A stretch of 64,000 nucleotides of DNA from Ralstonia pickettii (lineage in GTDB: Bacteria; Pseudomonadota; Gammaproteobacteria; Burkholderiales; Burkholderiaceae), in contig NZ_MCGB01000097.1 in assembly GCF_001699815.1 (NCBI RefSeq), positions 1-64,000 of the forward strand, written 5' to 3'. Below the pieces are notes generated by a model that saw only the letters and a program-made list of their open reading frames with translations, was not told where the DNA came from and did no database searches. The number at the start of each line of letters is the position of its first letter. Position 1 is the stretch's first letter. Below are positions 24,085-33,480 of this stretch, piece by piece. A program made the position numbers and the translations under genes.

Positions 24085-25343
24085 TGCTGCGGACGGGCGA
24101 GGATCAGCGAGCCAATGCGCTCGACCAGCACGATGTCAGCGCCCTGCGAGCTGGCGAGGAGGTTGAGCTTGCGCAGGTTGTCCACCAGCGTTTCGCTGGC
24201 GATGCCGTAGCTGCCGAGAATCCGCTTTTGCAGCACCAGCCCCTTTTCGGCCCAGTGCACGGCCACCTTGCCCGACTCGACGTCCTGCACGAGTGCGCGG
24301 AAGAACTCGCGCATGAGCGTGCTCGCAGAACTCAGGATTTCGGCAAACGGGTCTTCCTGTTTGACCGTTGGCTCTTTGGGCACCTGCATCGAGTCCAAGT
24401 CGAACAGTGAGCTTTGGGTGTTGGGCTTCTCCGATGTCGGCGCTGGCGTCTCAGGCGAAGCTGAAGCGGTTGACGTCGGCGTGGCCTTGGCCTGCTCGAA
24501 CAGCGCCGAGACGCTATCCGCTGCCGACGGCTCGCTCTTTGCCGCCTTGGCTTTGGGCTGCGATGGACGTTTCTCGGCCGCCGGGGCCGGTTGAGCGTGA
24601 GCGGCAAATCCGTCCTCCAACGTCTTCGCGGGAGGAATCGGCGTGGTATCGGGGGCAAAGCGCGCGCGCCGTGCTTTGTCCTCGGTGTCGCAGGTCACCG
24701 CCACGGCTTGACGCAGGACCTTGTGCAGCAGCGACTCGGTACCGGCCGGGCGGCTCTCCGGATTGATCGCACCGAAGAGGTCGGTTTGCACCATGCTCTC
24801 GAGCAGCTCCAGCCGAGTGTTGCCGAGGATGGAACGTGCGAGCAGGGCGGTACGCATCCGCTCGATGGGCAATGGCGCCTCTCGGCGTTGCACACGGTAT
24901 TCGCCACCTTCCAGCCAAGCCGAGAAGGCGCCATGCGCGGCAGGGCTCCACTCGGCCTGGTCTCTCAGTCGGTAGAACTGGAAATGGCGGAACGGTTCGT
25001 CCAGCCAGGTGCAGCACGCCGCGAGGAACACGGCATACAGGTATTGTGGTTCGAGCTTGCGCCGACGCTCCGAGGGCTGGTCGGCGCCGAACTTCTGTCC
25101 CCCGGATAGCCGCAGGGCGTAGTAGACGGTCTCGACCGTGGCGCGAAACGCGCCACCGGGTTCCGGATGCTGTTCGGGGCGCAGCGGCATCGACGAATAC
25201 CAGTCGGCGCAGGTTTCGAGCACGGACAACCACTTGCGCTCGAAATCCGCGCTCGACGACTCGTTCGCGTACTGCCGAACGAGGTCCAGCCGCGAACCGA
25301 GCGTGGCGGTCAATGCAGCGATGGGCATTGGCGTGTGGTTCAT
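24081..25343 (-). CDS. MobH/TraI_2-like relaxase, atypical (metal-binding His/HD motif not evident)
   Basis: About 420 residues from the ATG at 25343 (MNHTPMPIAAL), chosen because the longer start at 25370 overlaps trbL. Residues ~55-70 contain RPEQHPEPGGAF, resembling the HH-x-x-PGG signature of MobH relaxases. The middle ~250-320 is Pro/Ala/Thr-rich linker, and the C-terminal ~100 residues resemble the TraI_2 C-terminal domain. The second His after PGG and the HD-x-G-K motif of canonical MobH proteins are not visible. Position next to the coupling protein supports a relaxase or relaxosome protein, but it may be a non-catalytic relative. Confidence 0.6.
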   Translation of the reverse strand: MNHTPMPIAALTATLGSRLDLVRQYANESSSADFERKWLSVLETCADWYSSMPLRPEQHPEPGGAFRATVETVYYALRLSGGQKFGADQPSERRRKLEPQYLYAVFLAACCTWLDEPFRHFQFYRLRDQAEWSPAAHGAFSAWLEGGEYRVQRREAPLPIERMRTALLARSILGNTRLELLESMVQTDLFGAINPESRPAGTESLLHKVLRQAVAVTCDTEDKARRARFAPDTTPIPPAKTLEDGFAAHAQPAPAAEKRPSQPKAKAAKSEPSAADSVSALFEQAKATPTSTASASPETPAPTSEKPNTQSSLFDLDSMQVPKEPTVKQEDPFAEILSSASTLMREFFRALVQDVESGKVAVHWAEKGLVLQKRILGSYGIASETLVDNLRKLNLLASSQGADIVLVERIGSLILARPQQ

Positions 25344-25347
25344 ATCG

Positions 25348-26433
25348 TCAGCCCGCCATGCGCTTGCCAAGGCCCCACGCCGCCTTGATGCCGCCCTTTA
25401 CGGCCCCGCCGCTGATGCCGGCACCATTGCCAAACAGCTTGCCTGCAATGCTCGGAATCTCGAACGAAATGAACAGCAGGAAGATGCTCAGCACGAGCGC
25501 ATAACAGGCGCCCGCCATCGTGTCGGTACCGATCGAGTTCACGTCACCGAGTGAAGATGCGAACGACGCGGTCACCAGCTTCGACATGATTGCCGCGACC
25601 ACTGCATACAGAGAGCCGGACACCATGTAGTCAAACCAGGCGAGGAAGTATTTGCGCGTGAATTCGGAAAAACCCAGGGCGACCGCGAGCTGGCCGACGA
25701 CGATGCCGATGGCCACCTGAATTTGACCGAGCGAGATGTAGAAGTTGTAGATCACCGATGTCGCCACCGTCACGGCGAAGGCAAGCAGCAGGGGGATCAG
25801 GGCCAGGGCCACCCCAATCTTCTGGTACCAGGTCGCGGCATTCAGGGCATTGCCGTAGGAGTCCCACAAATTGCCGGCCGTCGTGGCCAACGTCGCACCG
25901 GGCGAAAGGTCGCCGCCGGCGATGGACGTGGCCATGGTGTTGAAGTACTGGTAGATGCCTGGCGCGAACCGCTCGTATCCCACATAGATCGCGGCGAATA
26001 TCCCGAGCGTCGCCATCTCTTCCAGGAAGTTCGTCCACGCGGTGACGGGGTGGTGAGCGCCAGCGAAGCGCATTGCCGCCAGGACAATGGTGATGATGCC
26101 CAGCGCCGCCGCGAACTTGGCGGCTTCTGGGGTAATCGTGTGACTGATACCGACCGCGGCATTGATGACCTGCGCCGTCGAATCGGTGAACTTCTTGAGC
26201 GCGCTAGAGATGGCTTCCCCGACCGCGCCTTTCGGCCCGGCGAGGTTGGGACCGGATTGGTTATCCGCGCCTGACCCCGCAGAGCCGGTGGGAGACGGCG
26301 TCGAGGGTGTCGTGACAGGGAAGGTCGCGTCTGCCTGCGCCGTTGCACCTGTCGACAACGCCGCGAGGCAGACCAGCAACGCTATGCGCATCAGGCCCAT
26401 CAGTCGAGGAAAGCTCATCTGTGCCACTCTCAC
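25348..26433 (-). CDS. trbL: TrbL/VirB6-like inner-membrane channel protein
   Basis: A 361-residue polytopic membrane protein. It has an N-terminal signal-like segment (LMRIALLVCLAALSTGATA), a Ser/Thr/Pro/Gly-rich stretch (~40-75), then at least five hydrophobic segments including AALGIITIVLAAMRFAGA, IGVALALIPLLLAFAVTV, IAIGIVVGQLAVALGF and YALVLSIFLLFISFEI, plus a Gly-rich C-terminus (GNGAGISGGAVKGGIKAA) typical of TrbL. It forms part of the inner-membrane pore. Its ATG overlaps the trbJ stop by four bases. Confidence 0.82.
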   Translation of the reverse strand: MRVAQMSFPRLMGLMRIALLVCLAALSTGATAQADATFPVTTPSTPSPTGSAGSGADNQSGPNLAGPKGAVGEAISSALKKFTDSTAQVINAAVGISHTITPEAAKFAAALGIITIVLAAMRFAGAHHPVTAWTNFLEEMATLGIFAAIYVGYERFAPGIYQYFNTMATSIAGGDLSPGATLATTAGNLWDSYGNALNAATWYQKIGVALALIPLLLAFAVTVATSVIYNFYISLGQIQVAIGIVVGQLAVALGFSEFTRKYFLAWFDYMVSGSLYAVVAAIMSKLVTASFASSLGDVNSIGTDTMAGACYALVLSIFLLFISFEIPSIAGKLFGNGAGISGGAVKGGIKAAWGLGKRMAG

Positions 26434-27221
26434 TGGGCGGTGCTGCTGCGCGTGTACACGGACTGGCGCAGCTTCTGGAGCTGAGCGTCCTGGCTGGAGA
26501 TCACGCTCTGCATGGCCGCCGTTTTTTCTTCCGTGTCGGCGTTCTCCTTCCGGTCTTTCACGGCGTCAGCCTGCACCTTGGTGCCAATCAGCTTGATGAG
26601 GTCGGCGTTCTGGCTGGAGAGCAGGTCCAGGTATTGATTGGTGGTCTGGGCGGTGGCCTGCGCCGTCGGGCTCAGCGTCATCTGTGACTGCAGGTCCTGA
26701 CGACGTTGGGCCAGATGCGCGATGTTCTTGGCGACGTCGGTGCCGGCATCGAACAAGGCTTGCGCCGTCTTATTCCCAGAGGTCAGGAGCGTGCGTTGGT
26801 CCTCGAACCATTGCGCGGGCGACTTGCCGGACACCACCACCAGGCCGTTCACCTTGTCCAAGAAGCTCGCATCGCTGGAGACTGCCCCGTAAAGCTGCTG
26901 GAGCACTTGGCCGTAGTCCGAGTAGCGCTTCACGTCCGCCAGGATCGAGTCGATCTGCGCTTGGTTCTTGATGTCATCAAGGCCCACAGCCTGCTGGAGC
27001 TGGTTCAGCATCATCTTGTACTGGTAGATGATGTTGGTGTTCTCGTACACCTCGGTCTTCAACGCTTGCGCCGCGCTGATGGTGTTCTTGAGGAAGTTAG
27101 CGGCATCGAACACCGGCCAGCCGGAGGCATGGGCGGGGCTCGACAGCACGACGGCGGATGCGGCCACGACGAATGTGCCGCGCATCTTTCGCAAAGTTGC
27201 AGAGAATGTGGTCTTGAGCAT
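26430..27221 (-). CDS. trbJ: TrbJ/VirB5-like periplasmic T4SS protein
   Basis: A 263-residue protein with a cleavable signal peptide (TFVVAASAVVLSSPAHA) followed by SGWPVFDAANFLKNTISAAQ and long helices (NTNIIYQYKMMLNQLQQAVG). This is the TrbJ pattern of a mature N-terminus ending in coiled-coil. The C-terminal region is Gln/Ala/Lys-rich coiled coil. VirB5/TrbJ proteins are minor pilus-tip components that aid cell contact. It lies between trbE and trbL as in IncP and Tn4371-like trb operons (trbB-C-D-E-J-L-F-G-I). Confidence 0.8.
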   Translation of the reverse strand: MLKTTFSATLRKMRGTFVVAASAVVLSSPAHASGWPVFDAANFLKNTISAAQALKTEVYENTNIIYQYKMMLNQLQQAVGLDDIKNQAQIDSILADVKRYSDYGQVLQQLYGAVSSDASFLDKVNGLVVVSGKSPAQWFEDQRTLLTSGNKTAQALFDAGTDVAKNIAHLAQRRQDLQSQMTLSPTAQATAQTTNQYLDLLSSQNADLIKLIGTKVQADAVKDRKENADTEEKTAAMQSVISSQDAQLQKLRQSVYTRSSTAQ

Positions 27222-27277
27222 GGGTGGCTCCTTCGATTGAGAGATGGCGCAACGCAGCGCCGTGGTACGACTTCGGC

Positions 27278-29725
27278 TTAGGCGGCCAGAAGTTCACGCA
27301 CGTAGCGGTCCTCCCAGCCATCGCCCTGCATGTAGTGCTTGTCGAAAACCGCTTGCGCCTTGCCGTCGGAGCGCAGCCGGGCAACCATCTCAGGCTTGAA
27401 GTCCGTCTGGAGCATGCGCGACGTGGTCCGGGTGACCCACAGGTAGTCGCGGTTCGGCACGGCGTCGTTGATCATTTGCACCTGGTCGACGGTCAGGCCG
27501 AACGTGTCGCAGTACAGGTTCTTGCTGGTATTGGCGAGGCTGTTGGGCAGGTAGATGAAGTTCGCGATGGTTTCCTTCAGCACCTCGAAGTCGGTAATCC
27601 GCGCGATCTGGCGCAGCGACTGTGTTGCCATCCACACGGCACCGTTGAGCTTGCGGATGGTGGTCAGCCACGTTTCCAAGCGCCTGTAGAAGCGTTCGTA
27701 CTTGAAGAAGAAGCCCGCCTCTTCAATCTCGATCAGCGTGAATCGCTGACCATCCATGCTCTTGCTGATCCGGAAGAAGGCGTAGTCTAGGAATAGAACC
27801 GCCGCGCGCTCGTAGTTGATGAGCAGCTCACCCATCTCGATGGTCAGGTCATCGCTGATTTGGAACGCGTCGTCGACGTTGTCGAAGAAGTCACCGTACT
27901 GACCACCCTTCATCCAGAGCTGCAGCCGCTCGCGCAGATCGGCGTGGATCAGTGTGGCGAAGAAGGACAGGGTCCATTGCTCGCGGCTATAGCCGGCCAG
28001 AATCTGAACCGCGTCGAAGATGTCCGTCTTCTGTGTGGGGGTGAGCCTGAATCCGTCTTCGTCCTCGATGGCCAAGATCAGCCATTCCGTCACGTAGGCG
28101 TGGTTCTCCGCCTCGCCGAGCAGGGACAGCGGGTTGCAGCGTGTGGCGGTCGCAAACTTACCGGTGACATCGATGAATTGACCACCACCGAGTTGCGTGG
28201 TGATGCGTGTCGACCGGTCCTTATCAAACCGGATGCGCCGGGGGTTATGGCGCCCCGACTGTGACATGAGGAAATTCAGGAATACCGACTTACCGGCACC
28301 GATCGGGCCGATCACGAAGAGGTGGCCATTGCCCCCGGGCTCGTGCATGTCGACGCGCTGGGCAGTCAGGTGGCGTGTCGGCAAGCAGGTGAGTGGTGGC
28401 ATCTCCTTGCCGGCCTTGTCCGAGAGCCAGTCGTTGCGGGTCGGCCCCGGATTGATCGTACAAATCGGGGCGACGTCCGACACGGCCGGTGTTTCGACAA
28501 ATTGCAGGCGCCGCTGGTTGTCCCAACGACCGGGCAGCGTGCAGTTCCAGGCGGGCATCAGGTTCGTACCTTCACGAATCGTGCCGAACCCCGCGTTACT
28601 GATGGCGCCAACGACCAGACTGACCGCGTCCGAGCATTCCTCTTCGGTGTTGCCGTAGACGATGACGGAGATGTTGGCGAAGCCATGCTGCTGACCATCC
28701 GCGGTCAGCCGGCGAAGTGCCTGACCCGCCTCGTCGGCGAGCTGTTCCCGGCCCTCATCGTTCTCCTGTTCTTCCTTGGCAGCGAACTGCTTCAGAATCT
28801 TCCACAGGTTGAAGCTCGCCATCTTGTAGAAGCTGCGGATCTTCTCGATGTAGACGTTGGCCTTGGAGTTGTCCAAGAAGCGGTAGAGGACGCAGACGTC
28901 CAGCTCAACATCGAGCTTCGTCAGGACGTCCAGCGCCGCTTCTTGGAAGCCGAGCCATTCCTTGACGGCGACCACGGCCGCGTAGCGCATTCCATGCGCC
29001 GACTCAAAGAGCAGTTGCTCGGCACCCGGCGTCACGATCGACTCGGTGAGGTGGGTGTCCAGCAGCGTCATCGGGAAGCGAATCCTGCGTGGCGGCACCG
29101 ATGGGTTCGCCGCTTGATGCAGAAGTGCCATGGACTCCTGCAGCATCTGCCGTTTGAGCCCGATCTTGGTGTTGCCGCCAACAAACGCATCGAGCATGCC
29201 TTCGAAGCGCTTGGCATCGGCCTGCGTCTTGGCAAGATCGAATGCGAACGCGTTGCGCGCGAGGAACGTGTCCTTTAGCGACTCGAATAACGCCGCGACC
29301 AGCCCCTTGCCGCCCACCGTGACGTGGTAGCTGATCTTTTCGAAGATCTTGTCCAGGCCGGATGCGGGCGTGTAGCTGAGCGCGAGCGAGTGCGTGTTCT
29401 GGTAGAACTTGCCCGATGACATGTTGGCCCGATTGAGCTCGTCGATCTTGGCGTCATGAGCACTGGCGAACTCGCCGGCGATGTAGTCGTGTGCGCGGCG
29501 GTGCTTGATGCGCCACCACGCAGTGATGCGACCGTCCAGGCTGCGGCAGGCCTGATCGAGCTGATCCCGAGCGGATGTGATCTCACTCTTGTTGGGGTGG
29601 TCCGCGTCAACGCCCCCCAGCCCGTAGGTGGCCAGCAAACTGCCATCCTTGCCGAGCACCAGCGAGGGCGTGATAAAGGTGAGCCAGGGAGCGATTTCCT
29701 GGATGGGCCGTTTTTTCTTCAGCAT
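27278..29725 (-). CDS. trbE: TrbE/VirB4-like conjugation ATPase
   Basis: An 815-residue VirB4-family ATPase energising pilus assembly and substrate transport at the inner membrane. The N-terminal domain has the typical LTFITPSLVLGKDGSLLATY strand; Walker A IGPIGAGKSVFLNF lies near residue 470. Walker B and following motifs lie near residues 660-690 (RFTLIEIEEAGFFF), with the WMATQSLRQIARI motif after them. The length matches the TrbE family (~820-850). Its ATG lies seven bases inside the end of trbD. Confidence 0.92.
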   Translation of the reverse strand: MLKKKRPIQEIAPWLTFITPSLVLGKDGSLLATYGLGGVDADHPNKSEITSARDQLDQACRSLDGRITAWWRIKHRRAHDYIAGEFASAHDAKIDELNRANMSSGKFYQNTHSLALSYTPASGLDKIFEKISYHVTVGGKGLVAALFESLKDTFLARNAFAFDLAKTQADAKRFEGMLDAFVGGNTKIGLKRQMLQESMALLHQAANPSVPPRRIRFPMTLLDTHLTESIVTPGAEQLLFESAHGMRYAAVVAVKEWLGFQEAALDVLTKLDVELDVCVLYRFLDNSKANVYIEKIRSFYKMASFNLWKILKQFAAKEEQENDEGREQLADEAGQALRRLTADGQQHGFANISVIVYGNTEEECSDAVSLVVGAISNAGFGTIREGTNLMPAWNCTLPGRWDNQRRLQFVETPAVSDVAPICTINPGPTRNDWLSDKAGKEMPPLTCLPTRHLTAQRVDMHEPGGNGHLFVIGPIGAGKSVFLNFLMSQSGRHNPRRIRFDKDRSTRITTQLGGGQFIDVTGKFATATRCNPLSLLGEAENHAYVTEWLILAIEDEDGFRLTPTQKTDIFDAVQILAGYSREQWTLSFFATLIHADLRERLQLWMKGGQYGDFFDNVDDAFQISDDLTIEMGELLINYERAAVLFLDYAFFRISKSMDGQRFTLIEIEEAGFFFKYERFYRRLETWLTTIRKLNGAVWMATQSLRQIARITDFEVLKETIANFIYLPNSLANTSKNLYCDTFGLTVDQVQMINDAVPNRDYLWVTRTTSRMLQTDFKPEMVARLRSDGKAQAVFDKHYMQGDGWEDRYVRELLAA

Positions 29726-30048
29726 GGCAGATCACTGTCGAACCCGTAGGGCCGGCGAAAGCGCGCGCCGAGCTTGCCGTGCCAGGGGCCTGGCTCGTAC
29801 AAGTCGCCATAGCGGTCATAGACCATCAGGATTTGGTTCCACCACGGGTCCTTGTTGGTCAGCCAACGCAGCGCCATGTGAACCACCATGCCGAGCGCGA
29901 GGAATCCACAGATAAACTGCCAACCCGCCCGGTAGGTGATGTAGACCAGCACTGCGGTGAGCGTGCCGTTGGCAATGGCGAAGCCACGCACGACACCACC
30001 GATCATGCGAGGCAGTGACAGCGAGCGACTAACCTTGTGCTGGCGCAT
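29719..30048 (-). CDS. trbD: TrbD/VirB3-like membrane protein
   Basis: A 109-residue protein from the ATG at 30046-30048 (MRQHKVSRSLSLPRMIGG). Two hydrophobic segments (FAIANGTLTAVLVYITY and FICGFLALGMVVHMAL) and a C-terminal soluble tail ending near DPWWNQILMVYDRYG, a pattern typical of VirB3/TrbD. These small proteins work with VirB4. Position between trbC and trbE supports the call. Confidence 0.78.
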   Translation of the reverse strand: MRQHKVSRSLSLPRMIGGVVRGFAIANGTLTAVLVYITYRAGWQFICGFLALGMVVHMALRWLTNKDPWWNQILMVYDRYGDLYEPGPWHGKLGARFRRPYGFDSDLPC

Positions 30049-30050
30049 GG

Positions 30051-30395
30051 TTAGACGAACGTGCAGTACGTGGCGGAGATGCCGAACTTCTGCAGCAGCG
30101 GGATACAAGCCGCTGCAATGCCGATACCGATACCAATCGTCGAGACGAATTTGACGATGGTGGATTCGGACTGCGCGATGGCGATTGCACCGATCACGAT
30201 CACAATCACGCCGCCCGCGAGCAGGTAGCCGCTCTTGACGAAGTTCGCGATCATGCAAACGAAACCGGACAGAGAGGCCAATTCGTCGGCGCGGGCCTCC
30301 GCCCCATAGAGCAGGGTGGTGATGGCAACGGCTTGTGCCACCGTGCCGCGCCAGGTGGTTGCGCGTTTGAGCAGGCGCTGGACTGCTTGGATCAT
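30051..30395 (-). CDS. trbC: TrbC/VirB2-like conjugative pilin
   Basis: A 114-residue protein with a long leader (about 35 residues, ending AEARA), then two strongly hydrophobic segments (FVKSGYLLAGGVIVIVIGAIAIA and FVSTIGIGIGIAAACIPLL) joined by a short polar loop. This is the standard VirB2/TrbC pilin layout. Processed TrbC forms the conjugative pilus. It carries two Cys in the mature region and one near the C-terminus. Located two bases upstream of trbD. Confidence 0.8.
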   Translation of the reverse strand: MIQAVQRLLKRATTWRGTVAQAVAITTLLYGAEARADELASLSGFVCMIANFVKSGYLLAGGVIVIVIGAIAIAQSESTIVKFVSTIGIGIGIAAACIPLLQKFGISATYCTFV

Positions 30396-30407
30396 GATGA
30401 AACCCCC

Positions 30408-31457
30408 TTAGAAAACACGTTTGATGACGTAGTCGTTGTTTGCGTAGCCCTGGATCTCCAGAATCTCGGAGACGTGCCGCATCTCGCCCGTGCGCCGCAT
30501 GTGCACGACGTAGTGGAAGCAGTCGGCGATGAGCTTGCGCATGTCGCTCAGATCCCATCGCGAGCCGAGCGGGATGCCGAGCATGGCGAGGCTCTCCAGG
30601 CGGGAGAGCGCAGTGCGGCCGTTGTTGGCGTGCAGGGAGCCCATCCCGCCGTCGTGGCCGGTATTGAGGGCTTGAATGAAGTCGAAGGCCTCGCCGCCAC
30701 GCACCTCGCCAACCAGCACACGGTCGGGACGAAAACGCAGGCTCAGCGCGACCAATTGCTGGGTCGTGACCTTCTTGTCGGGATTCGAAAGAAGACGAAC
30801 GCAGTTCGGGACGCTTAGCTTCAGTTCCTGGGTGTCCTCGATGGAGATGATTCGCTCTTCGTGTGGAATCTCGCCAACGAGCGCGTTGAGAAAGGTGGTT
30901 TTGCCGGACGATGTGCCACCGGCGACGAGCACGTTCTTGCGCTGCCGCACCATGGTCGACAGCGCGTGCGCGAGCCCGTCGTCGGAGACGTCGGGCGGGA
31001 AGATGATCTGATCGTCGTCAGGGTTGCGCGCGACGGAAGAAGAGAACGCGCCCATCGCCGTGTAGTCGGAGAGCGTCAGGTTCTTTTCACGGTGACGGCG
31101 AATGCTGAGGGCGTGCCCGTCGATTGCGGTCGGGCGCATGACTGCGGCGATCCGCAGCCCCTTATGGCCGGCGTTGATGATCCCTTGATCGGTGCCTTTG
31201 ACCGCCGATTTCTCAACCGACGAAGCCAGCGCGCGGATTGCGCCTTCAAGCTTCTTGGGCTCCAGCATGAGATCGAGACGCTCCAATCGGCCCTTGCGTT
31301 CAACCCACACGCTGTTGTGGTGATTGATCATGACTTCGGCCACGGTCGCCTCTTCAAGCACCGGTTGAATCGGCTTGAGCGATTCAAAGAACATCTTCAC
31401 GGCGCTTTCTTCGAGCGGCGTGAGCTGATTGGAATAGGGGTCATGATTCGCGGTCAT
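30408..31457 (-). CDS. trbB: TrbB/VirB11-like secretion ATPase
   Basis: A 349-residue hexameric traffic ATPase. Walker A VAGGTSSGKTTFLNAL lies near residue 177, the Asp box RIISIEDTQELKL follows, Walker B-like RPDRVLVGEVRGGEAFDF near 240, and the His box GMGSLHANNGRTAL near 268. VirB11 ATPases switch the machine between pilus assembly and substrate transfer. It is the first gene of the minus-strand trb operon, so the intergenic region upstream should hold its promoter. Confidence 0.93.
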   Translation of the reverse strand: MTANHDPYSNQLTPLEESAVKMFFESLKPIQPVLEEATVAEVMINHHNSVWVERKGRLERLDLMLEPKKLEGAIRALASSVEKSAVKGTDQGIINAGHKGLRIAAVMRPTAIDGHALSIRRHREKNLTLSDYTAMGAFSSSVARNPDDDQIIFPPDVSDDGLAHALSTMVRQRKNVLVAGGTSSGKTTFLNALVGEIPHEERIISIEDTQELKLSVPNCVRLLSNPDKKVTTQQLVALSLRFRPDRVLVGEVRGGEAFDFIQALNTGHDGGMGSLHANNGRTALSRLESLAMLGIPLGSRWDLSDMRKLIADCFHYVVHMRRTGEMRHVSEILEIQGYANNDYVIKRVF

Positions 31458-31878
31458 GGCGCTATTCTTTTGGAAAACGGATCAGGCCCTCGCGGCGAAA
31501 GCGGGGTCATTTTTTTCAGCTTTCGCGGAATGAATGCATTGGCGACGATGCAAGGCTCGAAGAGCTGGGGTGCTCAACTGCGCTAAGACCGTCTTGCTTG
31601 TCGCGCAGGACGTAGAACGACAATCCGGGGCGGATACCCGCGATGGACCAAAGTGCGGAAAGCCTCTATGCGGATGGGCGCTTTCCGGGGATTTATCCCG
31701 AACGCGGTAAACCAACGCGCGCTTTTTGGCACCCAAACTTCACTCCGTGAACGCGCTAGTCAGGTGGCTCACCGACTGACATGACATCGGTGAAAAGCTC
31801 GCAAATATCGCGGGGCTTTTGAATCAAGCGTCCGCATTCATTCCTGATTCAATTGTCGGCATCTAATTGGGTGCCGGA
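31458..31878. promoter_or_regulatory. Divergent promoter region of the two transfer operons
   Basis: Four hundred bases between trbB (minus) and trbF (plus), with lower GC than its surroundings towards the trbF side. It must contain the promoters of both trb halves and is the most likely target of a transfer activator. I see several short A/T-rich blocks but no pair of -35/-10 boxes that stands out, as would be expected if an activator is required. A minus-strand frame at 31482-31736 has no protein-like character. Confidence 0.5.
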
Positions 31879-32592
31879 ATGGGTCTTTTCAAAAGCAAGA
31901 AATCCGAACAAGCGAAGGTGCTTTCACCGCATCCCGGCATGTATGCGGAGAAAAGCATTGCCCAGGCCGTCTTCGATCAAACGACCGCGGTCAAGGTCGA
32001 CCGCAACCATTGGAAGATCGCCTTCTTGATTGCGAGCTTGACGGCCCTGGTTGCCGTGGCGACGCGCGAGCCGGCACCTTCCGTGGTGAAGTCCTATGGC
32101 GTCAGCTCCGACGCCAACGGCCAGCCCCTGGTCAGAGTGCTGCAGCCCTACGAGCCGAAAGGACGTGACCTGACGGTCGGGTTCAAGGACCTCATCACGC
32201 GCTGGTTCACGATCGAACCGATGCTGACGCCGGTGGTCGAGGATGCGCGGATGTACAAGAGCATCAAGTCCGCGAAGGAGCAGATGGTTGGGACTGCACG
32301 CAAGCAGTTCGATCAATGGTTTGACGAGGACGCACCGTTCCGGGCCGTGACGTCCAGCCCGACGCTCACCCGCGAACCCGAAATCAAGAACATCGCGCCG
32401 CTGCCTGACAACACCGTCGCCGTCGAATTCATCGCGACGACGAACGAAGAAGGCCAGAAGCCCAAGCGCATGCGGTACGCGATCACGTTCCGCTACGAAA
32501 TCAAGCCTCCCCAAAGTGATGCGGAGGCGCTGGGTCCGAATCCGTTCGGGATCTACCCAGTCTTCTTCACCCTCCAGAAGACCCCGGCATGA
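31879..32592 (+). CDS. trbF: TrbF/VirB8-like T4SS inner-membrane protein
   Basis: A 237-residue bitopic protein starting at ATG 31879 (MGLFKSKKSEQAKV); an upstream in-frame TTG at 31867 is less likely. One transmembrane segment (KIAFLIASLTALVAVA, about residues 48-65) is followed by the NTF2-like periplasmic domain with FKDLITRWFTIEP, an NTVAVEFIATTNEEG strand and a final NPFGIYPVFFTLQKTPA that matches the VirB8/TrbF C-terminus. It nucleates assembly of the channel. Overlaps trbG by four bases. Confidence 0.85.
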   Translation: MGLFKSKKSEQAKVLSPHPGMYAEKSIAQAVFDQTTAVKVDRNHWKIAFLIASLTALVAVATREPAPSVVKSYGVSSDANGQPLVRVLQPYEPKGRDLTVGFKDLITRWFTIEPMLTPVVEDARMYKSIKSAKEQMVGTARKQFDQWFDEDAPFRAVTSSPTLTREPEIKNIAPLPDNTVAVEFIATTNEEGQKPKRMRYAITFRYEIKPPQSDAEALGPNPFGIYPVFFTLQKTPA

Positions 32593-33470
32593 CCATGTCC
32601 CTATTGCGCACAACTTCCTCGGCGCTCGCATGCGCTTGTCTCGCGCTGGCTGTTGTCGGAGGCGCGTGGGCTGCTGCCGAGCGCCCCGCGAAGCGCGCCG
32701 AACCTGTTATCCCCCCGCTGAACTTGGGATCAATGGCGGATGCCATGAACCCCATGAATCCGTTCAACGGTGGAGCGGAACCGCTGGCTATGCCGGGCGA
32801 TTCCCGCCTCGTCGTCTTTACGTACAGCAAGGATCAGATTTATCGCGTCCTGACCGCGCCACTGAAGGGAACCACCATTGAGTTCCCGGACGATGAGCAG
32901 ATCGTGTCGGAGCCGGCGTGGGGTGACAGCGTGCGCTGGGAATCGTCAACGGACAACGGCAATCATCTCTATCTCAAGCCGCACGCTGCCGGTCTGGTCA
33001 ACACCCTGTCGGTGACCACAAACAAGCGCTCCTACGAGTTCACGCTGGTGTCGTCCCCCCTGGGCGGGATCTTCTACCAGAAGGTTCGCTTCCGCATCCC
33101 TGAGACCGTGATGGCCAAGATCAAGGCGCGGGCAGATGGCGAGGCACGCGAGCAGGGAGAGCGTCCGGCGAACACCGTCGGCGTTTCGCCGGACAAGCTC
33201 AACTTCGACTATTCGACGTCGGGAAGCGCGGACTTCAAGCCCGACGCTGTCTTTGATGACGGCAAGCTCATCTGGATGCGCATGCCCGCGACTGCCAGCG
33301 AGTGGCCCGTCGCGCTGGTGAAGGACGGAAGTGATTTCGTCGTAGCGAACTTCATTCGCCGAGGCGACTACCTCGTGCTGCAGCGCCTGGCAGAGACCGT
33401 GGCGCTTCGGTCGGGTAGCACGGAGGTGATCGTGCGCCGCGGCCGCGGTCGCTTCTTGGGTCTCTTCTAA
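32589..33470 (+). CDS. trbG: TrbG/VirB9-like outer-membrane complex protein
   Basis: A 293-residue exported protein with a signal peptide (ALACACLALAVVGGAWAAAE). The N-terminal domain contains VVFTYSKDQIYRVLTAPLKGTTIEF and WGDSVRWESSTDNGNHLYLKP. The C-terminal domain carries LNFDYSTSGSADFKPDAVFD, KLIWMRMP and NFIRRGDYLVLQRLAETVAL, all typical of VirB9/TrbG/CagX. It forms the outer-membrane core with TrbI and a VirB7-like lipoprotein; no separate VirB7 gene is evident nearby. Confidence 0.88.
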   Translation: MTMSLLRTTSSALACACLALAVVGGAWAAAERPAKRAEPVIPPLNLGSMADAMNPMNPFNGGAEPLAMPGDSRLVVFTYSKDQIYRVLTAPLKGTTIEFPDDEQIVSEPAWGDSVRWESSTDNGNHLYLKPHAAGLVNTLSVTTNKRSYEFTLVSSPLGGIFYQKVRFRIPETVMAKIKARADGEAREQGERPANTVGVSPDKLNFDYSTSGSADFKPDAVFDDGKLIWMRMPATASEWPVALVKDGSDFVVANFIRRGDYLVLQRLAETVALRSGSTEVIVRRGRGRFLGLF

Positions 33471-33480
33471 AGGATCGGCC

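Noticed and set aside
22096-24210. A 704-codon plus-strand frame opposite traD
   Set aside because: Complete shadow of the coupling-protein gene, which has clear Walker motifs.
31482-31736. An 84-codon minus-strand frame between trbB and trbF
   Set aside because: Composition is not protein-like and it would occupy the divergent promoter region.
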